Position numbers and translations under genes: made by a program
Notes under the pieces: generated by a model
What the model was told of the DNA's origin: nothing
The model's database searches: none
What the model saw: only the letters and a program-made list of their open reading frames with translations
Shown: piece after piece, positions 35,711 through 44,269 of the stretch
How positions within the stretch are numbered: position 1 is the stretch's first letter
Layout of the letters: each line of letters opens with the position of its first letter
From: Paenibacillus sacheonensis
Lineage (GTDB): Bacteria; Bacillota; Bacilli; Paenibacillales; Paenibacillaceae
Assembly (NCBI RefSeq): GCF_009909195.1
Contig: NZ_JAAAMU010000001.1
Location: 248,001-312,000, forward strand
Length of the DNA stretch: 64,000 bases
Reading direction: 5' to 3'

Positions 35711-35723
35711 CTTAGTAACTAAG
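35711..35723. promoter_or_regulatory. Putative MarR operator
   Basis: CTTAGTAACTAAG is a 13-base palindrome (6-bp arms) downstream of a weak promoter (TTGACC 35666, TATATC 35687) and upstream of the marR-exporter pair. MarR repressors usually bind such short palindromes near their own promoter. Confidence 0.5.
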
Positions 35724-35837
35724 CTATTTAGACGTTAAGCCATTGGCAGCCGAAGCGAATGGCTTGTTAGGAATGGAGGGAGAAGACCCATAGAAGCGAG
35801 CGGCAAAGACGCTAAGCTCTCCGAACTTCAACTCATT

Positions 35838-36260
35838 ATGGAGAAGTGGTCGCAGAGAGCGAGAAATCGCTTGAAGACGCTGGAAAACCCGCTCAGTTTG
35901 GGCAATGGCCAAATTTCCGTGTTGATGTACTTGAACCAGATTAAAACGTGCAAGGTCAACGATGTCGCCAAATTCCTCGGCGTCACTTCGGGCGCGGCCA
36001 CCGGACTCACCGACAAGCTCGTCGCTTTGGAGCTGATCGAGCGGACCCGCCAGGAAGAAGACCGCCGAGTCGTGCTGCTCACGTTAACGGCGAAAGGCAA
36101 AGCGATCGTCGGGCAGATCTGGAATCAACGGAAAGCATGGTTTACCGGCATTGTCGGGCAGCTGGAAGAATCGCAATTGGACGTTGTTTTGGAAGCTTTC
36201 AAGCTGCTGTACGACTTAATCCAAGACAAACAAGATCAGAACAAGGAAGTGGAATCATGA
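35838..36260 (+). CDS. MarR-family transcriptional regulator
   Basis: 140 residues from ATG 35838. The winged helix has VNDVAKFLGVTSGAATGLTD and the wing RTRQEEDRRVVLLTLTAKG, diagnostic for MarR. It probably represses itself and the exporter with which it overlaps (ATGA). The frame continues upstream to ATA 35790, which has GGAGGG at perfect spacing and would add 16 residues (EASGKDAKLSELQLI); ATG 35838 has no ribosome site. A non-AUG start, or an ATG-to-ATA change, is therefore possible. Confidence 0.85.
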   Translation: MEKWSQRARNRLKTLENPLSLGNGQISVLMYLNQIKTCKVNDVAKFLGVTSGAATGLTDKLVALELIERTRQEEDRRVVLLTLTAKGKAIVGQIWNQRKAWFTGIVGQLEESQLDVVLEAFKLLYDLIQDKQDQNKEVES

Positions 36261-37828
36261 CCAATATCAGCCCTAAACAAATTAAATGGATCGTAACCGG
36301 GCTTATGCTCGGCTTGCTGCTCGGATCGCTCGATCAAACGATCGTCTCGACCGCGATGCCGCACGTGATCGCGGAATTGAACGGCTTCAGCTTGTACAGC
36401 TGGGTATTTACGATCTACATGCTAACCTCGACGACGGCCGTTCCGATCTTCGGCAAGCTGGCGGATTTGTTCGGCAGACGGCTCGTATACTTAATCGGTA
36501 TGGGGCTGTTTCTCGTCGGTTCGGCCCTTTGCGGGTTGTCGCATGATATGACGCAATTGATCGTATTCCGCGCCATTCAAGGGATCGGGGCAGGCGCCTT
36601 GATGCCGATCGCCATGACGATTATCGGCGATATTTTCCCTCCGGACCGCCGCGGCAAGATGCAAGGGATCTTCGGCGCCGTCTTCGGACTCTCCAGCGTG
36701 CTCGGTCCGGCGGTCGGCGGCTTTATCGTCGATCATATGGCTTGGCAGTGGATTTTCTACATCAATTTGCCGTTCGGGATTTTCGCGGCTATTATTCTAT
36801 CGATCGCGCTGAAAGAGTCCAAGAGCACCGAGAAGAAATCGATCGACTGGGGCGGCGCTTCAACGCTTACCGGCGCGGTCGTCGCGTTCCTCCTTGCCAT
36901 CGAGATGGGCGGAAGCGGTTCATCCGAGGGCGGCATGACGAAGTATCCGTGGGATTCCCCGCAAATCCTCGGCTTGTTCGGCGCCAGCATCGTGCTGGTT
37001 CTGTTGTTCCTGTGGATCGAATCCAAGGTGAAAGAACCGATCATTCCGCTTAAACTGTTCAGCGTGCGCGCGATCTCCGTATCCAGCGTCGTCGGCTTCA
37101 TGATGGGGATGGGGATGTTCGGTGCAATCACGTATATTCCGTTATTCTCGCAAGCCGTCATCGGCACCTCGGCATCGCATTCCGGGTATATTTTAACGCC
37201 GCTTATGCTGTCGCTGATTCTCTCCAGCATTCTCGGCGGCCGCCTCATTACGAAGATCAGCTACCGGACCATCGTCATGAGCTCGATGGCGATCATGACG
37301 GTCGGATATTTCCTCATGTCGCAAATGTCCGTCCATACGAGCAGCTTGGAACTTATTTTCTACATGATCATCATTGGTTTCGGGATGGGCGCGCTCATGC
37401 CGGTGCTTACCATCGCGGCGCAAAGCGCGGTCGGCCACGACCTTCGGGGCGTTGCCACATCGACGACGCAGTTCACGCGTTCCATCGGCGGTACGGTCGG
37501 CGTCGCGATCATGGGCGTGATCATGTCCAGCAAAATGACAAACGGCATCGCCGGCATTCAAGGCGATTTCAAAGACATTCCTGCCGATCAATTGACCAAA
37601 TTGGCCAATCCGCAGTCGCTGCTCCAGCCGGAAGTGAAGGCGCAAATTCCGCCTAAGCTGCTTGCTGCCATGCAAAGCATTTTGAGCGATGCGGTTACAT
37701 CCGTGTTCGTGATCGGAATTATCGTCGTTCTCGTCGGTTTGCTGGCTTCTGTCTTCTATGGCAAGCTGCGCATGCCGAAACGCGAAGCGGGCGCGGCTCC
37801 GATGAAAGCCGAAGCCGAAATGATGTAA
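36257..37828 (+). CDS. DHA2-family MFS multidrug exporter
   Basis: 523 residues, 14 membrane segments. Characteristic segments are LDQTIVSTAMPHV in helix 1, KLADLFGRR (motif A), GAGALMPIAMT and GPAVGGF (motif C). EmrB/QacA-type exporters expel drugs or lipophilic compounds using the proton gradient. It is coupled to the MarR gene, the usual arrangement for an inducible exporter. The C-terminal half aligns with the partial gene at 1-858. Confidence 0.92.
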   Translation: MTNISPKQIKWIVTGLMLGLLLGSLDQTIVSTAMPHVIAELNGFSLYSWVFTIYMLTSTTAVPIFGKLADLFGRRLVYLIGMGLFLVGSALCGLSHDMTQLIVFRAIQGIGAGALMPIAMTIIGDIFPPDRRGKMQGIFGAVFGLSSVLGPAVGGFIVDHMAWQWIFYINLPFGIFAAIILSIALKESKSTEKKSIDWGGASTLTGAVVAFLLAIEMGGSGSSEGGMTKYPWDSPQILGLFGASIVLVLLFLWIESKVKEPIIPLKLFSVRAISVSSVVGFMMGMGMFGAITYIPLFSQAVIGTSASHSGYILTPLMLSLILSSILGGRLITKISYRTIVMSSMAIMTVGYFLMSQMSVHTSSLELIFYMIIIGFGMGALMPVLTIAAQSAVGHDLRGVATSTTQFTRSIGGTVGVAIMGVIMSSKMTNGIAGIQGDFKDIPADQLTKLANPQSLLQPEVKAQIPPKLLAAMQSILSDAVTSVFVIGIIVVLVGLLASVFYGKLRMPKREAGAAPMKAEAEMM

Positions 37829-37960
37829 GCTGCTAGACGTTCAATTCCTCATGAGCAGCGCCTCCTCCGTATGGGCAGCGGGTTGTCCGCGACGCTCCCT
37901 TCCACGGCGATCAATATGGCCGTTGCCGTATTGGGCCGTTTGCAGGTTCCGCTAGTATCA

Positions 37961-38018
37961 AAAGCAAAACCCCGATATCGCAGGCAATCGCCGGCGATAT
38001 CGGGGTTTTGCTTTTTCG
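37961..38018 (+). terminator. Terminator of the marR-exporter operon
   Basis: A perfect 21-bp inverted repeat (37961-37981 with 37994-38014), starting AAAGCAAAACCCC, runs into TTTTT. The 37829-37960 stretch before it shows no gene; one frame (GSGLSATLPSTAINMAVAV) might be a relic but is too short to call. Confidence 0.92.
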
Positions 38019-38033
38019 GGTAACAATCCGTTT

Positions 38034-38077
38034 TGTAATGCAGCTTACTGCGAACCGCGCTGCCTTCGCAGTAAACT
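38034..38077 (+). promoter_or_regulatory. Crp/Fnr-type site and promoter before the NTF2-like gene
   Basis: TGTAATGCAGCTTACT (38034-38049) matches the site at 40070 in 12 of 16 positions. TAAACT (38072-38077), a weak -10, follows after 22 nt, the same distance as in the other two sites. Confidence 0.5.
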
Positions 38078-38184
38078 AAGCTTATTCACGCGATTTCTCT
38101 TCTGACCCGGATGGTGCGGAATACTTCCCGGCGAACGGGAAAAGCTGTGAGAGGTTAAGATCAGAACGAAGAGAGGGAATGGAC

Positions 38185-38544
38185 ATGAATCAAGCCATAA
38201 TTGATAAGCATATGTTCTCGGTCTGGAGCGAAACCGATCGGGAAAAGAGAAGAGCGGCTATAGACGAAGTGTATGCGAAGGATTGCCTGGTATATGATCC
38301 CATGTTTCAAGATCCTTTCCTGGGGCGCAGCAGGCTAATGGACTTGATCGATAACGTGCAAATGCAATTTCCTGGATTCGTCTTCCGCATCGAATCTTAC
38401 GATACGCACCATCAATCGGTCCGCCTCCGCTGGTCCTACGGAATACCCGGAGAACCTCCCGCGGTTACGGGCGAGGACTTCATGCTCTTTGAAGGCGACC
38501 ACATTCAGACCATGTATATTTACATTGACCGGCCGTCCGGATGA
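38185..38544 (+). CDS. NTF2-like / SnoaL-like small protein
   Basis: 119 residues. The pattern EVYAKDCLVYDPMFQDPFLGRSRLMDLI followed by FRIESYDTHHQSVRLRW (quoted here in two separate parts of the domain) is that of the NTF2-like superfamily, a cone-shaped fold used by small isomerases and by binding proteins. No catalytic set can be defined. It precedes the RclA-like gene, separated by a terminator. ATG 38185 lies 6 nt after GAGAGGGA; ATG 38179 is directly attached to it and less likely. Confidence 0.75.
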   Translation: MNQAIIDKHMFSVWSETDREKRRAAIDEVYAKDCLVYDPMFQDPFLGRSRLMDLIDNVQMQFPGFVFRIESYDTHHQSVRLRWSYGIPGEPPAVTGEDFMLFEGDHIQTMYIYIDRPSG

Positions 38545-38553
38545 CGATTCCAA

Positions 38554-38592
38554 GCAGAAGAAGCCGCCCATCGAGGCGGCTTCTTCTGCATT
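38554..38592 (+). terminator. Terminator after the NTF2-like gene
   Basis: A perfect 15-bp stem, GCAGAAGAAGCCGCC with GGCGGCTTCTTCTGC, followed by a short ATTTG. Confidence 0.75.
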
Positions 38593-38667
38593 TGAGTAGG
38601 GAGGGGGAATTTGGAAAAACTAAATGGGTAAAATTCCGTACGCAAATCGAAGAGGAGGATGACGACT

Positions 38668-40047
38668 ATGGTCCATTATGAGGCTATTATTATCGGATTC
38701 GGAAAAGGCGGAAAAACGTTAGCGGCAGCTTTGGCTGATCGAGGTCGCAAAGTAGCGCTAATCGAGCAATCCAAACGCATGTACGGAGGCACCTGTATCA
38801 ATATCGGGTGCATTCCGACGAAGTCGTTGGTTCATCATTCAAAGCTTTCCCAATTAAAAAAGCTATCGCGTTTCGAAGATCAGGCCGCGGAATATCGCGC
38901 GGCCATTGAGAAGAAATCGAGTTTGATCGCTGCACTGAGGCAAAAAAACTTCGAAAACCTCGACAATAACGACATGGTTACGCTCTATACGGGGAAAGCT
39001 TCTTTTGCATCCGAACACGAGCTTTCCATTCAAACCGATGAAGGCACGAGCCTGATACATGGCGAGCGTATCTACATCAATACCGGGGCTTCCGTTCATG
39101 TTCCCGATATTGAAGGCATTCAGAATAGTCGTCGTGTCTATACAAGCACCACGATCATGGAAGAGCCTGTTCTTCCGAAGCGGCTTGTCATTCTCGGCGC
39201 TGGTTATATCGGATTGGAATTTGCCTCTATGTATGCCGGCTTCGGTTCCGAAGTTATCGTTCTGGATGCCCATCGCGACTTGCTCGGGCGGGAAGATCGC
39301 GATATCGCGACAGCCGTTCAAGACGCATTAGAGAAGAAAGGGATCCTATTTCATCATGGAGCCTGCATTCAATCCGTGCAGGATACGGAGCAAGGAGTCG
39401 TCGTCGCTTATCTCGATGCCGATCATAACCCGCAACAAACAACCGGAGATGCCGTACTGGCAGCGATGGGAAGAAAACCGAATAGTGATGATCTGCAATT
39501 GCAAAACGCCGGCGTTGCCGTTACCGAGCGGGGCGCGATCCAAGTGAACGAGCATTTGCAAACGACCGTTCCGCACATCTATGCCATGGGCGACGTCGTA
39601 GGCGGACTTCAGTTCACGTATATTTCCCTGGATGACCAGCGGATTATTTTGGATCATTTGTTCGGCAATAAACGCCGGTCGACGCATGACCGTCAATACG
39701 TTCCGTACTCCGTCTTTATTGATCCTCCGTTGTCTCGCGTGGGACTGAGCGAACAAGAAGCGATCTCGAAGGGGCATGACGTGAAAGTCGCGATCCTGCC
39801 GGCGGCAGCCATACCGCGAGCCAAGTTAAACGAGGAGACAGAGGGACTCCTGAAAGCGGTCGTCGATTCCCGAACGGGCGAAATCTTAGGTTGTTCCTTG
39901 TTTTGCGCCGATTCCCACGAGATGATCCATGTCGTTCAAATGGCGATGGAAGCCAAACAACCGTATACCTATCTAAGAGATCATATCTTTACGCATCCGT
40001 CGATGAGCGAATCCTTTAACGATTTATTTAAATCGATTACGACTTGA
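38668..40047 (+). CDS. RclA-like pyridine nucleotide-disulfide oxidoreductase
   Basis: 459 residues, class I flavoprotein disulfide reductase. FAD-binding IIGFGKGGKTLA at the start, redox pair C43-INIG-C48 in GGTCINIGCIPTKS, NAD-binding LGAGYIGLEFASMYAGFG, and the second FAD contact IYAMGDVVGG. The Cys spacing and the GFGKGGKTLA and MYGGTCINI segments fit RclA/YkgC, known in E. coli as a hypochlorous-acid-resistance Cu(II) reductase, better than mercuric reductase or Lpd. The dimer interface lacks the usual HPT catalytic motif and has HPSMSES instead. ATG 38668 has GAGGAGG at 9 nt; ATG 38659 is too close. Confidence 0.82.
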   Translation: MVHYEAIIIGFGKGGKTLAAALADRGRKVALIEQSKRMYGGTCINIGCIPTKSLVHHSKLSQLKKLSRFEDQAAEYRAAIEKKSSLIAALRQKNFENLDNNDMVTLYTGKASFASEHELSIQTDEGTSLIHGERIYINTGASVHVPDIEGIQNSRRVYTSTTIMEEPVLPKRLVILGAGYIGLEFASMYAGFGSEVIVLDAHRDLLGREDRDIATAVQDALEKKGILFHHGACIQSVQDTEQGVVVAYLDADHNPQQTTGDAVLAAMGRKPNSDDLQLQNAGVAVTERGAIQVNEHLQTTVPHIYAMGDVVGGLQFTYISLDDQRIILDHLFGNKRRSTHDRQYVPYSVFIDPPLSRVGLSEQEAISKGHDVKVAILPAAAIPRAKLNEETEGLLKAVVDSRTGEILGCSLFCADSHEMIHVVQMAMEAKQPYTYLRDHIFTHPSMSESFNDLFKSITT

Positions 40048-40069
40048 GCTTAAGGACATCCATTCCCAA

Positions 40070-40113
40070 TGTAATGTAGATTACAGATCGAATGCGGCGC
40101 GCTGCGCTAAGAT
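40070..40113 (+). promoter_or_regulatory. Crp/Fnr-type site and promoter before the regulator gene
   Basis: TGTAATGTAGATTACA (40070-40085) is a palindrome with 6-bp perfect arms. TAAGAT (40108-40113) follows after 22 nt, putting the site centre near -41.5, the class II activator position. Confidence 0.65.
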
Positions 40114-40139
40114 GGCCACATAACAAGGAGGGACACACG

Positions 40140-40274
40140 ATGATTAGAATCGAAAATCGAGCCCAATTTCAAGAACGAATGGATCCAGATATCCAAGATA
40201 TCGTCGGCGAGCATAATGACAAGTCCTTCTTCGCCGATAACCGCGATGCTTCCTCGGCAGCGGCAGACCAGTAA
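40140..40274 (+). CDS. Small 44-residue protein coupled to the Crp/Fnr gene
   Basis: Starts ATG 40140 behind an excellent AAGGAGGGACACACG ribosome site and ends five bases before the regulator's start codon. The product is acidic and polar (IENRAQFQERMDPDIQDIV... then HNDKSFFADNRDASSAAA), without Cys or membrane segments. No family is recognised. Because the regulator has no ribosome site of its own, this reading frame may serve mainly to couple its translation, but the good start suggests that it is made. Confidence 0.6.
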   Translation: MIRIENRAQFQERMDPDIQDIVGEHNDKSFFADNRDASSAAADQ

Positions 40275-40279
40275 CGGCG

Positions 40280-40978
40280 ATGGAACAGGACAAGAATAAG
40301 TTGTTCCGTTTATCACAAATCAAACTTTTCGAATCGCTTCCGGCACCCATCATCGACGAGCTCGAACGATCGGCAACCGAATCAAATATGATCACCCTGC
40401 CTAAAAACACCATTATCCAAACGCCGGGCAGCGAGAAAAAAGGCGTGTTTTTCGTAATTGCAGGCAAGCTTCAGTTCTATAAAACCAATTCCGCAGGTAA
40501 ACAATATACGGTTTGCATTCTTAGCGAGGGCGGAATGTTTGGCGAAATCGAATCGTTCTCTTTAGGTACGAGCGGGACGTACGTGGAAACGATGGAAGAA
40601 ACGGTGATTTATTCGATGCCGAACGACCAGCTCGAACCGCTGTTACGCAAATATTCGGAGCTCGCCTTAAGGTTTCTGTCGGAAGTGAGCACGCGATTGC
40701 GAACGCAGGATGAATTAGTGGAAAAAATGGTCTTTCGAGATCTTCGGGGCAAAGTGCTCTACTTTCTCAACAGGCTTTCCATAAAATTCGGCGTCGAGGA
40801 AGACGGGTACCGTAAAATAGATATCCCGCTGACGCATCAAGAATTGGCGAATATGATCGGGGCTACAAGAGAAGCGGTATCGCTTGCCATGCAGCAATTA
40901 TCCAGCGAAGGCATTATCGTGAGCAGCCGAAGAACGGTTATGATTCATGTCCAGAAAACCATGGATGAACTGTCTTGA
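40280..40978 (+). CDS. Crp/Fnr-family transcriptional regulator
   Basis: 232 residues. A cyclic-nucleotide-binding-type beta-barrel (about 20-120), dimer helix, and a Crp-type helix-turn-helix with LTHQELANMIGATREAVSLAM. Only one Cys lies in the sensor domain (YTVCILSEGG) and the N-terminal Cys cluster of FNR is absent, so it is not an iron-sulfur FNR; redox sensing through that Cys is possible. Three matching palindromes near 38034, 40070 and 45939 are its likely targets, including its own promoter. ATG 40280 is preceded by no clear ribosome site. Confidence 0.88.
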   Translation: MEQDKNKLFRLSQIKLFESLPAPIIDELERSATESNMITLPKNTIIQTPGSEKKGVFFVIAGKLQFYKTNSAGKQYTVCILSEGGMFGEIESFSLGTSGTYVETMEETVIYSMPNDQLEPLLRKYSELALRFLSEVSTRLRTQDELVEKMVFRDLRGKVLYFLNRLSIKFGVEEDGYRKIDIPLTHQELANMIGATREAVSLAMQQLSSEGIIVSSRRTVMIHVQKTMDELS

Positions 40979-41145
40979 TCTCGATTACGGCATTCATTTC
41001 TTACGGTTGATGACTGTTTCGAGTCGCGTCGAACTGTTCGTCGATGGCGGCATGGCTCAAATCCTAGCCTGCTCTTCCTTGCCGTTGTTATAGATAGCGG
41101 CTATGCTTGCGGTCATACGATGGATCTAATCTTTATTTCTTTGTG

Positions 41146-41193
41146 CTCAGGCAGAGGAGTCTGCATACAGCTCCTCTGCCTGAGTTTTTATTT
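41146..41193 (+). terminator. Terminator of the Crp/Fnr operon
   Basis: A perfect 14-bp stem CTCAGGCAGAGGAG with CTCCTCTGCCTGAG, then TTTTTATTT. In the rest of the 40979-41295 gap I see no gene and no convincing sigma-G promoter. Confidence 0.9.
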
Positions 41194-41295
41194 GCCTAGG
41201 GTCCAAAGGCGTCATTCGCGGCATACATAAAAATCAGGCAGAAAGGGGAAATTATTCGTTGAAAATAATCATTGACATAAACTGGGGGGAGTCTC

Positions 41296-42840
41296 GTGAT
41301 CGGGAAGGGTTTTGGGAAGAGAACAAGGATACCAAAGATCCTCCTGGATAAACCAACGTCTCGTCAGAGTGAACGTCTTTCTTCGTCTCTCGAAGAAAAC
41401 GAAACGAAACTTCATGCCATATTCGAAAGCTGCTCGGATGTTGTCTTCCGCTCGTTTTATATTGGCGGGCAGCAGCAACGCGCTTTCCTATTCTATATCG
41501 ATGGATTAGTCGATACTGCGCAATTGGATGAGTCGCTGTTAAGGCCGCTTATGTCAGGCGCGCTTCCAGAGCCGTTCGATGAGATTCCGGAACTTCTTCC
41601 CTTCCTCCAAAATCGTCTTATCATGATTTCCCAAGTGAGTCAGACGGCAGAATATGCTCAGATCGAACTCGAAATCTTAAAAGGTTCCGTAGTGATATGC
41701 GTGGACAACCAGTCAGAAGCTATTGTAGTTGGCCTGGCCGGAGGCAACACGAGATCCGTTGACGAGCCTGCTTCCGAAAGCACTGTCCGCGGTTCAAGGG
41801 ACTCGTTCACGGAAATTCTCAGAACGAATACGAGTTTGATCCGCAGAAGAGTTCGATCTTCCCGGTTGAAAATCGAAATGCTCACCGTCGGTGAAATCAC
41901 GCGAACCGACGTGGCCATCGCCTATTTGAAAGGAATCACGAACGAATCCGCCTTGCAGGAAATAAAATCGCGGATTCATGACATTGAAATCGACGTCGTG
42001 CTGGAATCGGGTTACATCGAACAATTAATCGAAGAGAAAACCTATTCCCCGTTCCCTCAGTTTCTCGTGACGGAACGGCCCGACTATCTTGCTGCGGCCC
42101 TGCTGCAAGGTCAAGTCGCGATTTTTACGGATGGATCTCCATTTGCGATCAGCGCTCCAATGACGTTTTGGGGGTTCATGCAGGCCGGCGAGGATTATTA
42201 TGAACGGGTACTGTATATCAATGGCATTCGAATGATCCGTTTCGTCTTTGCTCTGATCGCATTACTATTGCCATCTCTTTATGTTGCGCTAACGACCTTC
42301 CATCAGCAAATGATTCCGACGAATCTCCTGCTCAGCATAGCCGCGGCCCGTGAAGGGGTTCCTTTTCCGGCGTTGGTGGAAGCGATATTGATGGAAGTTA
42401 CGTTCGAGGGCTTGAGGGAGGCCGGCGTCCGCTTGCCGAAGCAGGTCGGACAAGCGGTCAGCATCGTCGGCGGTTTGGTCGTCGGTCAGGCTGCCGTGCA
42501 GGCAGGCATCGTATCGGCTCCCATGGTGATCGTCGTTTCCTTAACGGGAATCGCTTCGTTTACCATCCCGCGATATAACTTCTCCATCGCTTTCCGGCTG
42601 TTGCGGTTTCCCTTGATTATCCTTGCAGGCATGTTCGGTCTTTATGGCATTTCAATTGGCTTGGTGGTGATCTTGGTGCATCTCAGCGGGTTAAAATCAT
42701 TCGGGGTTCCCTATCTGTTTCCGGTGGCGCCCGTTACTTGGCAAGGTCTCAAAGACGCCCTGTTCCGTGCGCCCTTGTGGACGCTTTACCTCCGTTCGCA
42801 GCCGGTTGGCAGGAAAGCGAAAAGAAAGGGGAGCGGTTGA
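41296..42840 (+). CDS. Spore germination receptor subunit A (GerA family)
   Basis: 514 residues. A long hydrophilic N-terminal region (to about 245) is followed by the conserved GerAA membrane part: TERPDYLAAALLQGQVAIF, then ISAPMTFWGFMQAGEDYYER, and FPALVEAILMEVTFEGLREAG with five or so membrane segments. A subunits assemble with B and C in the spore inner membrane and respond to nutrient germinants. GTG 41296 has GGGGGAG upstream. It is the first gene of a four-gene operon. Confidence 0.93.
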   Translation: MIGKGFGKRTRIPKILLDKPTSRQSERLSSSLEENETKLHAIFESCSDVVFRSFYIGGQQQRAFLFYIDGLVDTAQLDESLLRPLMSGALPEPFDEIPELLPFLQNRLIMISQVSQTAEYAQIELEILKGSVVICVDNQSEAIVVGLAGGNTRSVDEPASESTVRGSRDSFTEILRTNTSLIRRRVRSSRLKIEMLTVGEITRTDVAIAYLKGITNESALQEIKSRIHDIEIDVVLESGYIEQLIEEKTYSPFPQFLVTERPDYLAAALLQGQVAIFTDGSPFAISAPMTFWGFMQAGEDYYERVLYINGIRMIRFVFALIALLLPSLYVALTTFHQQMIPTNLLLSIAAAREGVPFPALVEAILMEVTFEGLREAGVRLPKQVGQAVSIVGGLVVGQAAVQAGIVSAPMVIVVSLTGIASFTIPRYNFSIAFRLLRFPLIILAGMFGLYGISIGLVVILVHLSGLKSFGVPYLFPVAPVTWQGLKDALFRAPLWTLYLRSQPVGRKAKRKGSG

Positions 42841-42841
42841 T

Positions 42842-44032
42842 GTGCCTGCGCGCATGCTTCTTTTGCTTATATTCGTGCCGCTGCTAAGCGGCTGCTGGGA
42901 TCGGGTCGAAATGAATGATCTCTCTTTTTTTATGGCTTCAGGCTTGGATTCGACGGAAGACGGGAAATTGAAAACGACGATTCAAATACCGATTTCCGCG
43001 GGAGCCGGCAGCGGCGAGGGCGGCAAGCCATCGACCGGAGCTTTTGGAAAAACGTACTACGCCGTTTCGGCGATCGGCATAAACATTTACGATGCAGAAA
43101 GACAAATCCAGCAAAGGAATTCCCGCCATTTCTTCAAAGGCCATCGTAGAGTCGTGTTTATCGGAGAAGCGCTTGCCAAGAAAGGCATCCAGGATATTCT
43201 GGACTACTACTCCAGAGATCCAGGCAGCCGTTTACGGACTTATCTTGTGGTAGCCAAAGGCGGCGAAGCATCGGAGCTCCTTCAAAACGATCACCCCGCG
43301 GAGCGCATTCCGGCAGAGGAAGTACGCGAGCTTGAACTTTCCGGGGTCGGGACATCCGTTACGTTCCGCGACTTCATGATGATGCAGAACAGGGATGGAA
43401 TCGTGCCCGTGACGGGAGCCGTCGAACTTGTGCCGCCTATGCTCGATCCGAATAACAGCGCAGCATCCAAATTCAAAATGTTCCGGCTTTCCTCGACGGC
43501 CGTTTTTAAAGACTATCGTTTAGTCGGTTATTTAAACGACGTCGAAACGCGAAGCTTGCGTTGGATCAAAAACGAATCCAAAGAGGAATATTTCGGAAAT
43601 ACGCTTCCCGGACTTAGCGGAAACATCGGCATCGTAATCAATGATTTTAAAAGCAAAGTCAACGTCACCATGAACGGCAACCATGCCCGGGTAATCGTGC
43701 AACTTCTGGGTACAGGCTCGATCAATGAAACGAACGTGAATTTGAATCTTAGCGAGCTGTCCAATATGACGATCATCGAGAAACGATTCGGAGAATTAAT
43801 TTCGCAGCAAACGCTGCGTACGGTAAAAAAAGCCCAAACGGAATGGAAAGCCGACATCTTTGGTTTTGGACTGCATCTGCATCAATTCCATTATCAGACT
43901 TGGAAGAAGGTTCGCGCGCAATGGGATACCGTTTTTTCCGAAGCCGACATCGTCGTAACGGCAAAAATCAACCTCCGCCGATCCGGAATCATTGGCAATT
44001 CCCTTGAGCATCATGGAGCGGAGAAGAGATGA
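42842..44032 (+). CDS. Spore germination lipoprotein, Ger(x)C family
   Basis: 396 residues. The signal peptide ends in the lipobox LLSGC (Cys18), followed by WDRVEMNDLSFFMASGLD, the usual N terminus of GerC lipoproteins. It is the C subunit of the germinant receptor. GTG 42842 has GGGGAG 9 nt upstream and lies one base after the gerA stop; ATG 42854 is the alternative and would shorten the signal peptide. The stop overlaps the next small gene (ATGA). Confidence 0.92.
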   Translation: MPARMLLLLIFVPLLSGCWDRVEMNDLSFFMASGLDSTEDGKLKTTIQIPISAGAGSGEGGKPSTGAFGKTYYAVSAIGINIYDAERQIQQRNSRHFFKGHRRVVFIGEALAKKGIQDILDYYSRDPGSRLRTYLVVAKGGEASELLQNDHPAERIPAEEVRELELSGVGTSVTFRDFMMMQNRDGIVPVTGAVELVPPMLDPNNSAASKFKMFRLSSTAVFKDYRLVGYLNDVETRSLRWIKNESKEEYFGNTLPGLSGNIGIVINDFKSKVNVTMNGNHARVIVQLLGTGSINETNVNLNLSELSNMTIIEKRFGELISQQTLRTVKKAQTEWKADIFGFGLHLHQFHYQTWKKVRAQWDTVFSEADIVVTAKINLRRSGIIGNSLEHHGAEKR

Positions 44033-44244
44033 TCATGCGCTCGCTTCTCTTTTTGTTAGGATTTGCTGCTCTGCTAATTATTCAGTTCCGCTATATGCGC
44101 CATTCGGCTTCCAAAAAAGATCTATGGATCGCTTCGATTCTCTTACTCGGTTCCGCATGGCTGGGATTCCTTATAATTTGGCATGTACCCATTCTCAGTC
44201 CGTCGGTTCTTCTGAGAAAATGGTTAACGCTGCTTGTTGAATGA
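44029..44244 (+). CDS. Small two-helix membrane protein of the ger operon
   Basis: 71 residues with two hydrophobic segments (about 4-19 and 34-52) separated by a basic loop (RYMRHSASKKD). It starts inside the gerC stop and ends just before the B gene, so it belongs to the operon. Small D-type subunits are known from some ger operons in Bacillales, where they modulate receptor function; this could be such a subunit, though no sequence match can be shown here. Confidence 0.7.
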   Translation: MIMRSLLFLLGFAALLIIQFRYMRHSASKKDLWIASILLLGSAWLGFLIIWHVPILSPSVLLRKWLTLLVE

Positions 44245-44269
44245 ACCTGCTGGAGAGGAAGTTTTTGAG

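Noticed and set aside
37829-37960. Possible gene fragment after the exporter
   Set aside because: One frame reads GSGLSATLPSTAINMAVAV, but it is too short, has no start signal, and no family could be named.
41194-41295. Sigma-G promoter of the ger operon
   Set aside because: AT-rich sequences resemble a -10 box, but no pair of -35 and -10 elements with proper spacing was found.
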